A stretch of DNA of 64,000 nucleotides from Bacteroidota bacterium (GTDB lineage: Bacteria; Bacteroidota; Bacteroidia; Bacteroidales; Bacteroidaceae), in contig JAFABV010000021.1 in the NCBI GenBank assembly GCA_023425865.1, positions 1-64,000 of the forward strand. Reading direction: 5' to 3'. Every line of letters begins with the position of its first letter. Position 1 is the first letter of the stretch. Below the pieces are notes generated by a model that did not search any database, was not told the DNA's origin, and saw nothing but the letters and a program-made list of their open reading frames with translations. The position numbers were made by a program, and so were the translations under genes. Shown here in pieces: positions 1-7,997 of this stretch.

Positions 1-350
1 AAATCATCAACCACGTCTTTTCCCAGAGATGAGGGGGCCTAATTGTGAAAATCAAAAGACCAAGACTTATTTACAGCAAGTTACAGATGAGAAATAGGAT
101 TTTCCCAGTTTTATCGGACAGCAATAGTTTAATATAGAACCATCAGATGGTTTAATATAGAACTATCGGATGGTTTTATATGGAAGCATATAACCTTGAT
201 AAAGCGCACGATTGGTAAATAATGCCAAACTTTACGGTCTTGACGTATGGCAATGCAGAGATAAATGCCTAATTTTGCATCTAACTCCTGTTTCGTGGCA
301 TCACCAACAAAGAGACTGGCCTGTGCAGGAGCATACCTAAAACAACATAA
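1..350. other. Gene-free left edge with repeat array
   Basis: No convincing coding region is seen ahead of the acyl-CoA synthetase gene. The stretch is AT-rich and holds three tandem 23-bp units at 128-196. The open frame on the opposite strand here overlaps the repeat array and the next gene and has no family resemblance, so it is not called. Confidence 0.6.
128..196. repeat. Tandem 23-bp dual-palindrome array 1 (3 units)
   Basis: Units start at 128, 151 and 174. Each begins with a variant of the palindrome TTCTATATAGAA (here TTTAATATAGAA twice, then TTTTATATGGAA) followed by an 11-mer (CCATCAGATGG, CTATCGGATGG, then a degenerate copy). CCATC and GATGG are mutual reverse complements around one central base. 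A GC-richer piece, TCGGACAGCAA at 114-124, sits at the left edge and resembles edge units of the other arrays. Confidence 0.85.
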
Positions 351-1997
351 ATGCATAAGAGTTTTATAGCCCTCATGCGTCAGAGCATACACGACAACTG
401 GAGCCTTGACGCACTGACCGATTACCACGGCAGTACCCTGAAGTATCAAGATGTGGCACGCGAGATAGCCGAACTGCACCTGCTCTTCCGCAACATTGGC
501 ATCAAGCCTGGCGACAAGGTGGCACTGTGCGGCCCCAACTGTTCACGATGGGGCGTGATATTCATTGCCACGCTGGCTTATGGAGCCGTGTCGGTGCCTA
601 TATTGCACGACTTCAAGGCTGATAACATCCACAGCATCGTTAACCATTCCGACGCGAGGCTGCTCTTCGTCGCCGAGAATGTGTGGGACAATATTGACGA
701 GCAGGCCATGCCGCAGCTCAAGGGCATACTGGCCATTGCCGACTACCGGCTGCTCGCCTCACGCAGCAGGAGGCTCAGTGAGACTAAGGCGACGTTTGAA
801 AAACTTTGGCACAAGCAATATCCCAACGGTTTCCGACGTGAGAACATCAGCTATCGCCATGACAACCCCGACCAACTGGCGTACATCAGCTACACCTCTG
901 GAACGACGAGTTTCTCGAAAGGCGTGATGATACCGTTCCGCAGCCTATGGTCAAATTTGCGCTTTGCCCAAGACAACCTGCCCCTCACCCCGGGCGATGG
1001 ACATGTGTGTATGTTGCCGCTGGCCCATGCCTTCGGCCTGCTGTTCAGTTTCTTGTTTGAGTTCTCAAGAGGCTGTCACATCTACTTCCTCACCCATACG
1101 CCCAGTCCAAAGATTATACTGCAGGCATATAGTGAGGTGAAGCCAAGCCTCATCATCAGCGTTCCCTTGGTGATAGAGAAGGTCATCAAGAAAAACGTGT
1201 TGCCCAAACTGCAGACCAGAACCATGCAGTTGGCCCTGAAAGTGCCTTTTGTGCGCCAGCGTATTTTGCGCAGCGTGCGTGAGAAGATGAGCGCTATTTT
1301 CGGCGGACAGTTTCTTGAAATGGTGGTGGGCGGCGCTGCCCTCAACGAGGAGGTGGCGCATTTTCTGCATGAGATAGAGTTTCCCTTTACGGTAGGATAT
1401 GGCATGACAGAATGTGGACCGCTGATTAGCTATGCTTCGGCAGCGACGTTCAAGGAGAAATCGTGCGGACGCCCCGTAGACCGGCAGGAGGTGAGAATAG
1501 ACTCTAACGACCCCGCTCACGTGGTGGGCGAAATACTGGTGCGCGGCGACAACGTGATGCAGGGCTACTACAAGAACCCGAAGGCCACCGCTGAGGCCAT
1601 TGACGCCGAGGGATGGCTGCATACTGGCGACTTGGCGCTGATGGACGACGAGGGTAACATCAGCATCAAGGGGCGGAGCAAGAATATGCTGTTAGGCCCC
1701 AATGGACAGAATATCTATCCTGAGGAAATCGAGGATAAGCTCAACGGACTGCCTTACGTAGCCGAATGTATCGTTGTGCAGAAAGAGGGAAAAATCGTCG
1801 CACTCGTGCACCCCAACTACAACGAGGCGACCATCGACGGGGTAAGTGCCGAGCAGATGACGGCCATCATGGACGACAACCTTAAGAAACTCAACGAGAT
1901 GCTGCCGCGCTACAGTCGGGTGGCGGCATTCAAGCTATATGACGAAGAGTTTGAGAAAACGCCCAAGCGCTCTATCAAGCGTTACCTCTATCAATAA
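351..1997 (+). CDS. AMP-binding acyl-CoA synthetase (long-chain fatty acid-CoA ligase-like)
   Basis: A 548-residue adenylate-forming enzyme expected to activate a fatty acid with ATP and load it onto CoA. The phosphate-binding motif YTSGTTSFSKG lies at residues 181-191, the adenine-site motif GYGMTECGP at 349-357 and the hinge motif GWLHTGDLA at 421-429. The C-terminal KTPKRSIKR supplies the lysines expected near the catalytic A10 position. No signal peptide is seen, so it should be cytosolic or membrane-peripheral. Length fits stand-alone bacterial ligases. Chain-length preference cannot be read from sequence. It stands alone, followed by a hairpin terminator. Confidence 0.9.
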   Translation: MHKSFIALMRQSIHDNWSLDALTDYHGSTLKYQDVAREIAELHLLFRNIGIKPGDKVALCGPNCSRWGVIFIATLAYGAVSVPILHDFKADNIHSIVNHSDARLLFVAENVWDNIDEQAMPQLKGILAIADYRLLASRSRRLSETKATFEKLWHKQYPNGFRRENISYRHDNPDQLAYISYTSGTTSFSKGVMIPFRSLWSNLRFAQDNLPLTPGDGHVCMLPLAHAFGLLFSFLFEFSRGCHIYFLTHTPSPKIILQAYSEVKPSLIISVPLVIEKVIKKNVLPKLQTRTMQLALKVPFVRQRILRSVREKMSAIFGGQFLEMVVGGAALNEEVAHFLHEIEFPFTVGYGMTECGPLISYASAATFKEKSCGRPVDRQEVRIDSNDPAHVVGEILVRGDNVMQGYYKNPKATAEAIDAEGWLHTGDLALMDDEGNISIKGRSKNMLLGPNGQNIYPEEIEDKLNGLPYVAECIVVQKEGKIVALVHPNYNEATIDGVSAEQMTAIMDDNLKKLNEMLPRYSRVAAFKLYDEEFEKTPKRSIKRYLYQ

Positions 1998-2021
1998 GAG
2001 AAGGTGACGACAACACAAAAG

Positions 2022-2077
2022 CAGCGTAACATCATCAGGAAGTAGCGACGCTAACTCTTCTGTATGATGTTACGCTG
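2022..2077 (+). terminator. Hairpin terminator after acyl-CoA synthetase
   Basis: Perfect 14-bp arms CAGCGTAACATCAT (2022-2035) and its complement (2064-2077) enclose a 28-nt loop that contains a smaller palindrome, TAGCGACGCTA. A short T-rich stretch (GTTTCATTC) follows. Confidence 0.7.
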
Positions 2078-2119
2078 TGTTTCATTCACGGGGCATGCCC
2101 CGTCTGAGGCAATGCTATC

Positions 2120-3742
2120 CTACTGCTGCTTCTTGGGTTTCCAGAGATGCTTGGCGTAGTGGTATCCTAAACGGTCGTAGATGGTCTTGAGATGCTCAAG
2201 ACGACCTAAGAACTGCTCGTAGTTTTTCTTTTCAGCAGGTACCCACTGCACCTCTGCCAATGCTGCCATGCGCGGCATGACCATGTACTCGGCATAATTT
2301 GGCGACGTGATGTACTCGCACCACAGGTTGGCCTGCGCACCAAGCACGTGGCTGCGTGCCTCGGCGCTGAAGCCGGCAGGGGCGGGGTCGAGTTCGTACA
2401 CTTTCTCTACAGGCAGGAAACCACCGATGGCCAGAGGCTCATTCCAGGTGTCCTTGGTCTGATAATAATCAAAATAGAAGTGTGAAGTAGGTGTCATGAT
2501 CACGTCATGCCCTAATGCGGCAGCCTTACTTCCCGGCTCCACGCCACGCCAACTCATGATTGTGGCACTCTGGTTGATTTCGCCTTCGAGGATCTCGTCC
2601 CAGCCAATGATCTTTCGTCCTTTGCCATTAATGTATTTCTCGATGCGGTTGGTGAAATACTGCTGGAGGTGCTTCGCGTCTATGCCATTGGCTTGGGCCA
2701 GTGCCTTACACTTAGGGCAGGCCTCCCAACTCGTGGTGGGGCACTCGTCACCACCAATATGAATGTACTCGGAAGGGAATATGTCGCAAAGCTCATCGAT
2801 GACGTCCTCAACGAAAGGATAAACCTTGTCATTACCCAAGCAAAGCACTTCGGGGAATACGCCCCAGCTGTGACTGACCTCGTAAGGACCGCCGGTGCAG
2901 CCCAACTCCGGATAAGTGGCCAATACGGCGAGTGTATGGCCGGGAAGATCGACTTCGGGGATAACCTGGATATGGCGCTGACGCGCGTACTCTACGATCT
3001 CGCGAGCCTGTTCCTGCGTATAGAAGCCTCCGTAACGCTGGCCATCGTCCACATCTGAATTGCGACCAAGGACTGTGCCCGAACGGTAGGCGCCAACCTC
3101 TGTCAGACGAGGGTACTTCTTGATTTCCAAGCGCCATCCCTGGTCATCGGTGAGGTGCCAATGGAACACGTTCATGTTGTGCAGCGCACAGATGTCAATG
3201 TATCGCTTGACAAAAGAGATGGGGAAAAAATGGCGTGAGCAGTCGAGCATCATGCCTCGGTAGCCAAAACGCGGGGTGTCGGTAACCACGGTGGCTGGTA
3301 TGCTTATCGTCTCAGCGCCGTCTATCACAGGCAGGGCTTTGCGCAACGTCTGGATGCCATAGAAGATACCAGCCGATGTACTGGCTGAAATGGTCAATTG
3401 TCTCTCGGTAACAGTCAAGCGATAGGTCTCTCGTCCCTGGATCTTGGGGTCTATAGCCAATACGATGGTAGGTGTTTTGCGCTCGACCTTCTCAACGGTG
3501 GCAAGGTGAATGCCGGTAAGCTGTTCTACAAACTCCGCGAGGAATGCTGATTCGTTCTTCAGGGTTTCGCGGTCAGCGGCAGCGACAAACAGCGGGGTCT
3601 GCTGTCCAAGCACAAATGCCTTCCCTTTTCCGGGAGTAATGGTTTGGGGCAGGGGCAATACTTGGTTAAAGTCGGCTGTGGCGGCATGAACGCCCAGCAA
3701 AGACAGCGTAAAAGTCATGAGTGATAATAGTAACTTTTTCAT
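2120..3742 (-). CDS. Secreted beta-N-acetylhexosaminidase (GH20)
   Basis: A 540-residue glycoside hydrolase family 20 enzyme that removes terminal N-acetylhexosamines from glycans by substrate-assisted catalysis. A signal peptide (residues 1-20, MKKLLLSL onward, ending GVHA) sends it to the periplasm or outer surface. The non-catalytic GH20b-type domain spans about 25-155 and the TIM barrel starts near 160. WHLTDDQGWR is at 195-204 and HIGGDECP at 328-335, with D332-E333 as the catalytic pair. It stands alone, not inside a polysaccharide utilisation locus. Host-glycan foraging or peptidoglycan recycling are both possible. Confidence 0.93.
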   Translation of the reverse strand: MKKLLLSLMTFTLSLLGVHAATADFNQVLPLPQTITPGKGKAFVLGQQTPLFVAAADRETLKNESAFLAEFVEQLTGIHLATVEKVERKTPTIVLAIDPKIQGRETYRLTVTERQLTISASTSAGIFYGIQTLRKALPVIDGAETISIPATVVTDTPRFGYRGMMLDCSRHFFPISFVKRYIDICALHNMNVFHWHLTDDQGWRLEIKKYPRLTEVGAYRSGTVLGRNSDVDDGQRYGGFYTQEQAREIVEYARQRHIQVIPEVDLPGHTLAVLATYPELGCTGGPYEVSHSWGVFPEVLCLGNDKVYPFVEDVIDELCDIFPSEYIHIGGDECPTTSWEACPKCKALAQANGIDAKHLQQYFTNRIEKYINGKGRKIIGWDEILEGEINQSATIMSWRGVEPGSKAAALGHDVIMTPTSHFYFDYYQTKDTWNEPLAIGGFLPVEKVYELDPAPAGFSAEARSHVLGAQANLWCEYITSPNYAEYMVMPRMAALAEVQWVPAEKKNYEQFLGRLEHLKTIYDRLGYHYAKHLWKPKKQQ

Positions 3743-3872
3743 ACGTTAGATATTAGTTGTTGGTTTGTAGAATACAGTTTGATGTGATATATTGACAACA
3801 ATCGTGTAAATACGCCTTACATAGTTTGATACGCCATGCGAGAGTTGAGAATACATCCATTAGATTTGAGTG

Positions 3873-3880
3873 CAAAAGTA
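3873..3880 (-). promoter_or_regulatory. -7 box for the GH20 gene
   Basis: TACTTTTG on the minus strand fits TAnnTTTG. It implies a leader of roughly 125 nt before the hexosaminidase start. No clear TTTG lies at the expected -33 spacing. Confidence 0.5.
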
Positions 3881-4080
3881 AACAAAAAAAAGAAACTACC
3901 GGAGTGTTTTGACGGAAAATACAAAGGAAGTATGGATATTATGCTTCCCCCCGATGTTTTTCTAAGTAAAAGTGGTACACCCGGTAAACGCTCTTGTATA
4001 GACGGTCTCCATTTTCTATGACGTTCTGAAAACGAAATACAGATGTCCTACACTCGCGCCATGCCCTCGCTATGGGGCAT

Positions 4081-4107
4081 AAAAAAACCTACCCAATGAT
4101 GGGTAGG
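4081..4107 (-). terminator. Rho-independent terminator after ferredoxin gene
   Basis: On the minus strand CCTACCCA pairs with TGGGTAGG across a 4-nt loop and is followed directly by seven T. This is a textbook intrinsic terminator 27 nt after the ferredoxin stop codon. Confidence 0.88.
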
Positions 4108-4133
4108 CCTTATCCATATTAGACTGTGATGGA

Positions 4134-4304
4134 TTACTCGGGCAGAGAGATAGCCTCGCTGGGGCAAACGGCAGCGCAAGAACCACACTCCGTGCACTCG
4201 TCGGGGTTGATAGAATAGATGTCACCCTCAGAGATTGCACCTACCGGGCACTCGTCGATACATGTACCACAAGCTACACAGTCATTACTAATTACGTAAG
4301 CCAT
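4134..4304 (-). CDS. Ferredoxin, 2[4Fe-4S]
   Basis: A 56-residue bacterial ferredoxin that carries electrons between cytosolic redox enzymes. It has two clusters of the pattern CxxCxxCxxxCP: CVACGTCIDECP at residues 9-20 and CTECGSCAAVCP at 37-48, giving all eight cysteine ligands. Short length and pseudo-two-fold symmetry are typical of clostridial-type ferredoxins. It is monocistronic, with its own -7 box and its own terminator. The partner enzyme is unknown; pyruvate:ferredoxin oxidoreductase is a common one in anaerobic Bacteroidota. Confidence 0.95.
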   Translation of the reverse strand: MAYVISNDCVACGTCIDECPVGAISEGDIYSINPDECTECGSCAAVCPSEAISLPE

Positions 4305-4386
4305 AATAATCGTTTATTAAATGTTTATAATGTTTTTGTTTGTTCCGTATTTTTAAGTAGCCCCCATGGGCTCCTTTCATACCGTG

Positions 4387-4394
4387 CAAAGATA
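4387..4394 (-). promoter_or_regulatory. -7 box for ferredoxin gene
   Basis: TATCTTTG followed by CAC on the minus strand lies about 85 bp before the ferredoxin start. No good -33 TTTG is visible. Confidence 0.55.
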
Positions 4395-4515
4395 GATATT
4401 ATTTCCGGAAGTACCTATAAATGGGTAGGAGATTTTCAAATATTTAAACTCAGTCTAATTAGAAATGAGGAAACGGAAATATAATAAAGCAGTGTCGGAT
4501 AACGTTGTATGAAAT

Positions 4516-5259
4516 ATGAAACGACTCTCTTCGATTGCGGTGCTGATGTGGGCAGCCTTGGGTAGCCTCTTCGCACAAGAACGGGCAGTACAAAATCGTC
4601 CGTATACTGACTTACGCCCCTTCCATTTTGGTATCCTTGTGGGTACTCATCTTCAAGACCTCGAATTTGTAAATGTTGGGCCACAAATGATTACAGCCGC
4701 TGACGGGTCACAGCAAAGCTATCTCATCACGGCAGACCAAGACCGCTGGGACAATGGTTTTAACGTGGGTGTGCTTGGGGAACTGCGCATCAACGAATAC
4801 TTGCAATTCAGGATAGCACCGGCATTGTACTTTGGTTCAAGGCATATTTCCTTTCACAATATGGATGCCCAAGCGCCTGATTCGTTGCTGTCGCGCAAAC
4901 AAACCCTGAAATCGGCATACATCAGTTGTGCCATGGATCTTATTTTTGCAGCGCCACGGTCAAACAACCATCGTCCTTACGTGATGCTGGGCGTAAATCC
5001 CATGATTAATCTCAGTGGTGGCAGTCATGACTATATCAAGCTAAAGCAATATGACGTATTTTTGGAGGCCGGCATTGGTTGCGACTTCTATCTGCCTTTC
5101 TTCAAACTCAGGCCAGAACTGAAGTTCATGTATGGACTTACGAACGCATTGGACACTAAACATGCCAGCCAACTGCAAGACACCTCCATGCGTCCTTATG
5201 CCATGTCCGTAAATTCGGCAAGGTCGAAAATGGTGGCCCTGACGTTTTATTTTGAGTAA
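4516..5259 (+). CDS. PorT-like outer-membrane beta-barrel protein
   Basis: A 247-residue protein with a signal peptide (residues 1-20, ending LFAQ). Aromatic-rich alternating strands and a terminal aromatic residue (LTFYFE) are typical of an outer-membrane barrel. The segment GIGCDFYLPFFKLRPELKF and the nearby YGLTN match what I recall of the PorT family, a type IX secretion component. Size is close to PorT of Porphyromonas gingivalis (about 240 residues). No other secretion genes are adjacent, so assignment to the type IX system rests on family resemblance alone. A general porin-like barrel is the alternative. Confidence 0.75.
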   Translation: MKRLSSIAVLMWAALGSLFAQERAVQNRPYTDLRPFHFGILVGTHLQDLEFVNVGPQMITAADGSQQSYLITADQDRWDNGFNVGVLGELRINEYLQFRIAPALYFGSRHISFHNMDAQAPDSLLSRKQTLKSAYISCAMDLIFAAPRSNNHRPYVMLGVNPMINLSGGSHDYIKLKQYDVFLEAGIGCDFYLPFFKLRPELKFMYGLTNALDTKHASQLQDTSMRPYAMSVNSARSKMVALTFYFE

Positions 5260-5267
5260 AGAGGCTT

Positions 5268-5318
5268 CTTCTCCCTTGCTCCTCCTCTCCTTACCGGAGA
5301 GAAGTAACAGGGGAGAAG
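5268..5318. terminator. Hairpin between convergent genes
   Basis: Nested complementary segments (CTTCTCCC with GGGGAGAAG outside, CTCTCC with GGAGAG inside) sit between the PorT-like stop codon and the stop region of the convergent phosphoesterase gene. There is no long T run, so this is a modest terminator candidate for both strands. Confidence 0.45.
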
Positions 5319-6136
5319 TTTAGTTTCACTCTGCCGACATACAGTCCGCTCTTGCCGTTCTGGTTCACAGGAATCTCTTTGCCATCAAGGTTTTTTACAT
5401 AGCGCAACTCGGTAAAGAAGGTATGGCTATGACCGCCTAACACCAGGTCGATGCCACGAGTCTGGCTGACAAGCGCCAAGTCGCCCTCCTTCAGCCAACC
5501 CAAATGAGAGAGGCAAATGACAAGGTCGCATTTCTTACGATGCAACAAATCTGCCATCTGCTGCGCGGTGGCAATGGGATCGAGGAACTCGGTTTCACGA
5601 TAATTTTTCTTTTCAACCAATCCATCGAGTTTAGGACTTAAGCCAAAAACACCAATCTTAAGACCGTTATGCCTGAATATGTAGTATGGCTTCACGATTT
5701 TATCCAAACCATATTCATTGAACTTATAATTGGAACAGACAATGGGGAAATTGAGATTTTTGAGTACGCGTGCCAGATTCTCTAATCCGTAGTCAAACTC
5801 ATGATTGCCAATAGTACCGGCATTATACCCCATCTTGTTCATGAGACCAACCTCCACATCGCCTTTGAATAAAGTATAATAAGGTGAACCTTGGGAGAAG
5901 TCGCCGCTGTCGAACAACAACAGGTCGGGCGTGGTTTTACGGGCCTCCTTGAGAAGGGCTATGCGCCGAAGGTATCCGCCACGGCCCGCCACCGCTGTGT
6001 CGGCCAATTGCTCACTCAGCGGCATTATACAACTGTGGGTATCATTAGTGTGGTAAATCACCAATTCTTTCTGGGCTGTCGCCAGCATAACCTCCATGAG
6101 CAAGAGCAACAGCAAAGTATATTTCTTCTGTTTCAT
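5291..6136 (-). CDS. 5'-nucleotidase N-terminal half: calcineurin-like metallophosphoesterase
   Basis: A 281-residue secreted metallophosphoesterase with a signal peptide (ending LATAQ). Metal-ligand motifs of the UshA/CpdB type are present: HTNDTH near the mature N-terminus, DSGDF, GNHEFDYG, and GGHSHT near residue 240. In UshA the same polypeptide continues into a C-terminal substrate domain. Here that domain is encoded by the gene just upstream, and the two genes overlap by one base. The pair is therefore a split nucleotidase that probably acts together in the periplasm to release nucleosides and phosphate. Substrate is not certain. Confidence 0.9.
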   Translation of the reverse strand: MKQKKYTLLLLLLMEVMLATAQKELVIYHTNDTHSCIMPLSEQLADTAVAGRGGYLRRIALLKEARKTTPDLLLFDSGDFSQGSPYYTLFKGDVEVGLMNKMGYNAGTIGNHEFDYGLENLARVLKNLNFPIVCSNYKFNEYGLDKIVKPYYIFRHNGLKIGVFGLSPKLDGLVEKKNYRETEFLDPIATAQQMADLLHRKKCDLVICLSHLGWLKEGDLALVSQTRGIDLVLGGHSHTFFTELRYVKNLDGKEIPVNQNGKSGLYVGRVKLNFSPVTSLR

Positions 6137-6903
6137 TATTCTACAATTTGTATTCTACCTTCAATCTGGCAATCTACGACAACGCCTTTCTGTGCCTGAG
6201 AACGCAAGTAATCAACAATAAGATACCTTACGTTGTCTTGTTCTTCCTGAGGAGAGAAAACATTGGTGGCACTCTTGAAAGCCGTCAGATGGTCATTGCC
6301 ATGCGCCAAATAGTCGAGTGTGGAAACGCGATAGCTCGCGCCATCATCGATAGGCTTGTCGTTCAATAGCGCACTGACAAGCTTTCCATCAGGTGTAATC
6401 TTCAGCTTCACACCATGGCTCACCCCTTCACCGCCTCGTTTGGCAATCTGTCCGAAAAGTTCTTTGACCTTGCTCCCAGAAAGCGTAAGAAGGCATATCT
6501 TGTTCTCAAACGGAGCCACGTCGACCACATCACCATAGGTTACCTTGCCCTTAGTAAGCGCGGCACGTATACCCCCCATGTTATAAACGGCAAAGTCAGC
6601 CTTTTCGTGATACTTTTCTGCACCCCATAACAGAATATCTGACAGCAAGTTAGATAATTTACTCTCAGGACGGCGGGCATACATGTCACTACCCAAATGG
6701 CCTACCACAGGTCCCATAATGCTATCTACCTGACGATGATAAGGTGCCAAGAAACGCTCTGCCGCCGCATCTGGATGCGCATCATACCGTTTGTCAACGG
6801 TCAAACGAGTGGACGTAGCCCCTGCCATCTGATAGTGGGAGTGGCATGAGCCCAATAACAGTGTAAGCGCTGTTACGCTACTTATCCATAATAATCTTTT
6901 CAT
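6136..6903 (-). CDS. 5'-nucleotidase C-terminal domain lipoprotein
   Basis: A 255-residue protein carrying only the 5'-nucleotidase C-terminal (substrate-binding) domain. A lipobox LLGSC at residues 16-20 indicates a membrane-anchored lipoprotein. NMGGIRAAL and the later YRVSTLDYLAHGNDHL are family hallmarks that normally contact the nucleoside. It precedes the metallophosphoesterase half and overlaps it by one base, giving reversed order compared with the single-chain enzyme. The lipid anchor may hold the partner at the membrane. Catalysis by this protein alone is not expected because it lacks metal ligands. Confidence 0.9.
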   Translation of the reverse strand: MKRLLWISSVTALTLLLGSCHSHYQMAGATSTRLTVDKRYDAHPDAAAERFLAPYHRQVDSIMGPVVGHLGSDMYARRPESKLSNLLSDILLWGAEKYHEKADFAVYNMGGIRAALTKGKVTYGDVVDVAPFENKICLLTLSGSKVKELFGQIAKRGGEGVSHGVKLKITPDGKLVSALLNDKPIDDGASYRVSTLDYLAHGNDHLTAFKSATNVFSPQEEQDNVRYLIVDYLRSQAQKGVVVDCQIEGRIQIVE

Positions 6904-6919
6904 ATGATTTTTTCAATTT

Positions 6920-6937
6920 GCCATACAAAGGTATGGC
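6920..6937 (-). promoter_or_regulatory. -7 box inside a palindrome, nucleotidase operon
   Basis: TACCTTTG on the minus strand (6926-6933) lies inside a perfect inverted repeat, GCCATAC and GTATGGC separated by 4 nt. The position, 16 bp before the start codon, implies a very short leader. The palindrome could be an operator. Confidence 0.5.
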
Positions 6938-7075
6938 TTTTCCGCCGATGAAACATGCAGCTCATTGTGTTTTAACATTGGAACGGTTGCAGAGCCGCAA
7001 CCCGTGCTATAGTTATTAAAATGTTAAAAAACAAAGAAAGAAGGCGCATTGAACAGTTATTCAACGGAAAATCAG

Positions 7076-7083
7076 TACCTTTG
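7076..7083 (+). promoter_or_regulatory. -7 box for rplS
   Basis: TACCTTTG fits the Bacteroidota -7 consensus. Transcription would start near 7088, giving a leader of about 83 nt. A TTG lies 24 bp upstream, slightly further than usual. Confidence 0.6.
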
Positions 7084-7096
7084 CACCGCTTTTCCG

Positions 7097-7142
7097 CCTA
7101 ACCGCTGGTTGAGGGACGAGTCCTCAGGCTACGTTGGGTAGG
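7097..7142 (+). promoter_or_regulatory. Candidate structured leader of rplS
   Basis: CCTAACC (7097-7103) can pair with GGGTAGG (7136-7142), six of seven positions, around an inner hairpin TGAGG/CCTCA (7110-7126, 7-nt loop). An alternative small hairpin AACC-GCT-GGTT overlaps the first arm. It may be an autogenous control element for L19; this is inference from structure and position. Confidence 0.45.
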
Positions 7143-7170
7143 AACGACAAACAATTTTATAATCAAAACA

Positions 7171-7530
7171 ATGGATTTAATTAAAGTTGCTGAAGAAGCA
7201 TTTGCAACCGGCAAGCAGTTCCCCGCCTTCAGGGCTGGTGACACTATCACTGTCGCTTACAAAATCGTCGAGGGTACCAAGGAGCGCATCCAGCTCTACC
7301 GTGGCGTTGTAATCAAGATCAGCGGTCACGGTAACAAAAAGCGTTTCACCGTTCGCAAGATGTCGGGCACTGTGGGTGTAGAGCGTATCTTCCCCATCGA
7401 GTCACCGGCTATCGACCACATTGATATTAACAAACGCGGTAAGGTGCGTCGCGCTAAGCTGTATTATCTGCGCAATCTCACAGGTAAGGCTGCACGTATT
7501 AAGGAGAAGCGCGTCATCACAGGCGAGTAA
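7171..7530 (+). CDS. rplS: 50S ribosomal protein L19
   Basis: A 119-residue L19, a large-subunit protein at the 30S-50S interface. The segment FRAGDTITV, the RIQLYRGVVI box and the C-terminal RRAKLYYLRNLTGKAARIKE are diagnostic. It is transcribed alone here; the usual rimM-trmD neighbours are absent. It has its own promoter, a possible structured leader and a strong terminator. Confidence 0.98.
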   Translation: MDLIKVAEEAFATGKQFPAFRAGDTITVAYKIVEGTKERIQLYRGVVIKISGHGNKKRFTVRKMSGTVGVERIFPIESPAIDHIDINKRGKVRRAKLYYLRNLTGKAARIKEKRVITGE

Positions 7531-7584
7531 TTCCCTTCGACACCTGCCCTTTGAGATACACTCAAAGACAGGCCTTCAAAAACA

Positions 7585-7627
7585 AGTAGGAGATAAACAA
7601 CATGATAACATGTGTTTATCTCCTACT
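7585..7627. terminator. Bidirectional terminator, rplS / small basic protein
   Basis: Perfect 15-bp arms (7585-7599 and 7613-7627) enclose a 13-nt loop. The plus strand continues CTTTTATT and the minus strand continues TGTTTTTG, so it can end transcription from both convergent genes. Confidence 0.85.
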
Positions 7628-7715
7628 CTTTTATTATCTGGTATTGTCGGTGCTATACGGGCTGCATACAGCCTTTCACCACAGCCATCCCCATGGGTTG
7701 ACCCATCACGAAGAC

Positions 7716-7910
7716 TTACTTACGCTGCGACTTTCTGTTGGCCCGCTGTTCCCTGTACTTAGCTTTCTGCTTGGCAGCACCAGACCCATGGGCGCCAGTG
7801 ATATATTTCTTTTTCTTAGCCTTGGTCTTCACCTTATCCTCTTTGGGGCCGCCTTTCGACGCCCCCTTAAAGGTGATGCCTCCTTCTAATATCTTGTCAA
7901 AATCGTCCAT
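7716..7910 (-). CDS. Small basic protein of unknown function
   Basis: A 64-residue protein beginning MDDFDKILEGGITFKG. The N-terminal third is acidic to neutral, and the rest is rich in Lys, Arg, Gln and Ala, ending KYREQRANRKSQRK. A longer frame opens 21 codons upstream, but the MDDF start gives a more natural N-terminus. The basic, low-complexity tail suggests nucleic-acid or ribosome binding, though no named domain is recognised. It converges on rplS and shares its terminator. Confidence 0.6.
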   Translation of the reverse strand: MDDFDKILEGGITFKGASKGGPKEDKVKTKAKKKKYITGAHGSGAAKQKAKYREQRANRKSQRK

Positions 7911-7997
7911 GATATGCTTTCTAAATGATGAATAGGGAAAATCAAGAACACGACCTCTCTCCACCGGCATCATGAACCGATGAAGAGAGTTCGATTA

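Larger units (their letters stand above)
3743..4133. other. Intergenic region, GH20 to ferredoxin
   Basis: This stretch carries the hexosaminidase promoter and the ferredoxin terminator. A 61-codon plus-strand frame (3836-4021) begins near the GH20 promoter and lacks any family signature. I do not call it a gene. Confidence 0.5.

Noticed and set aside
3836..4021. Plus-strand 61-codon frame
   Set aside because: It starts beside the GH20 promoter, has no recognisable domain and no promoter of its own.
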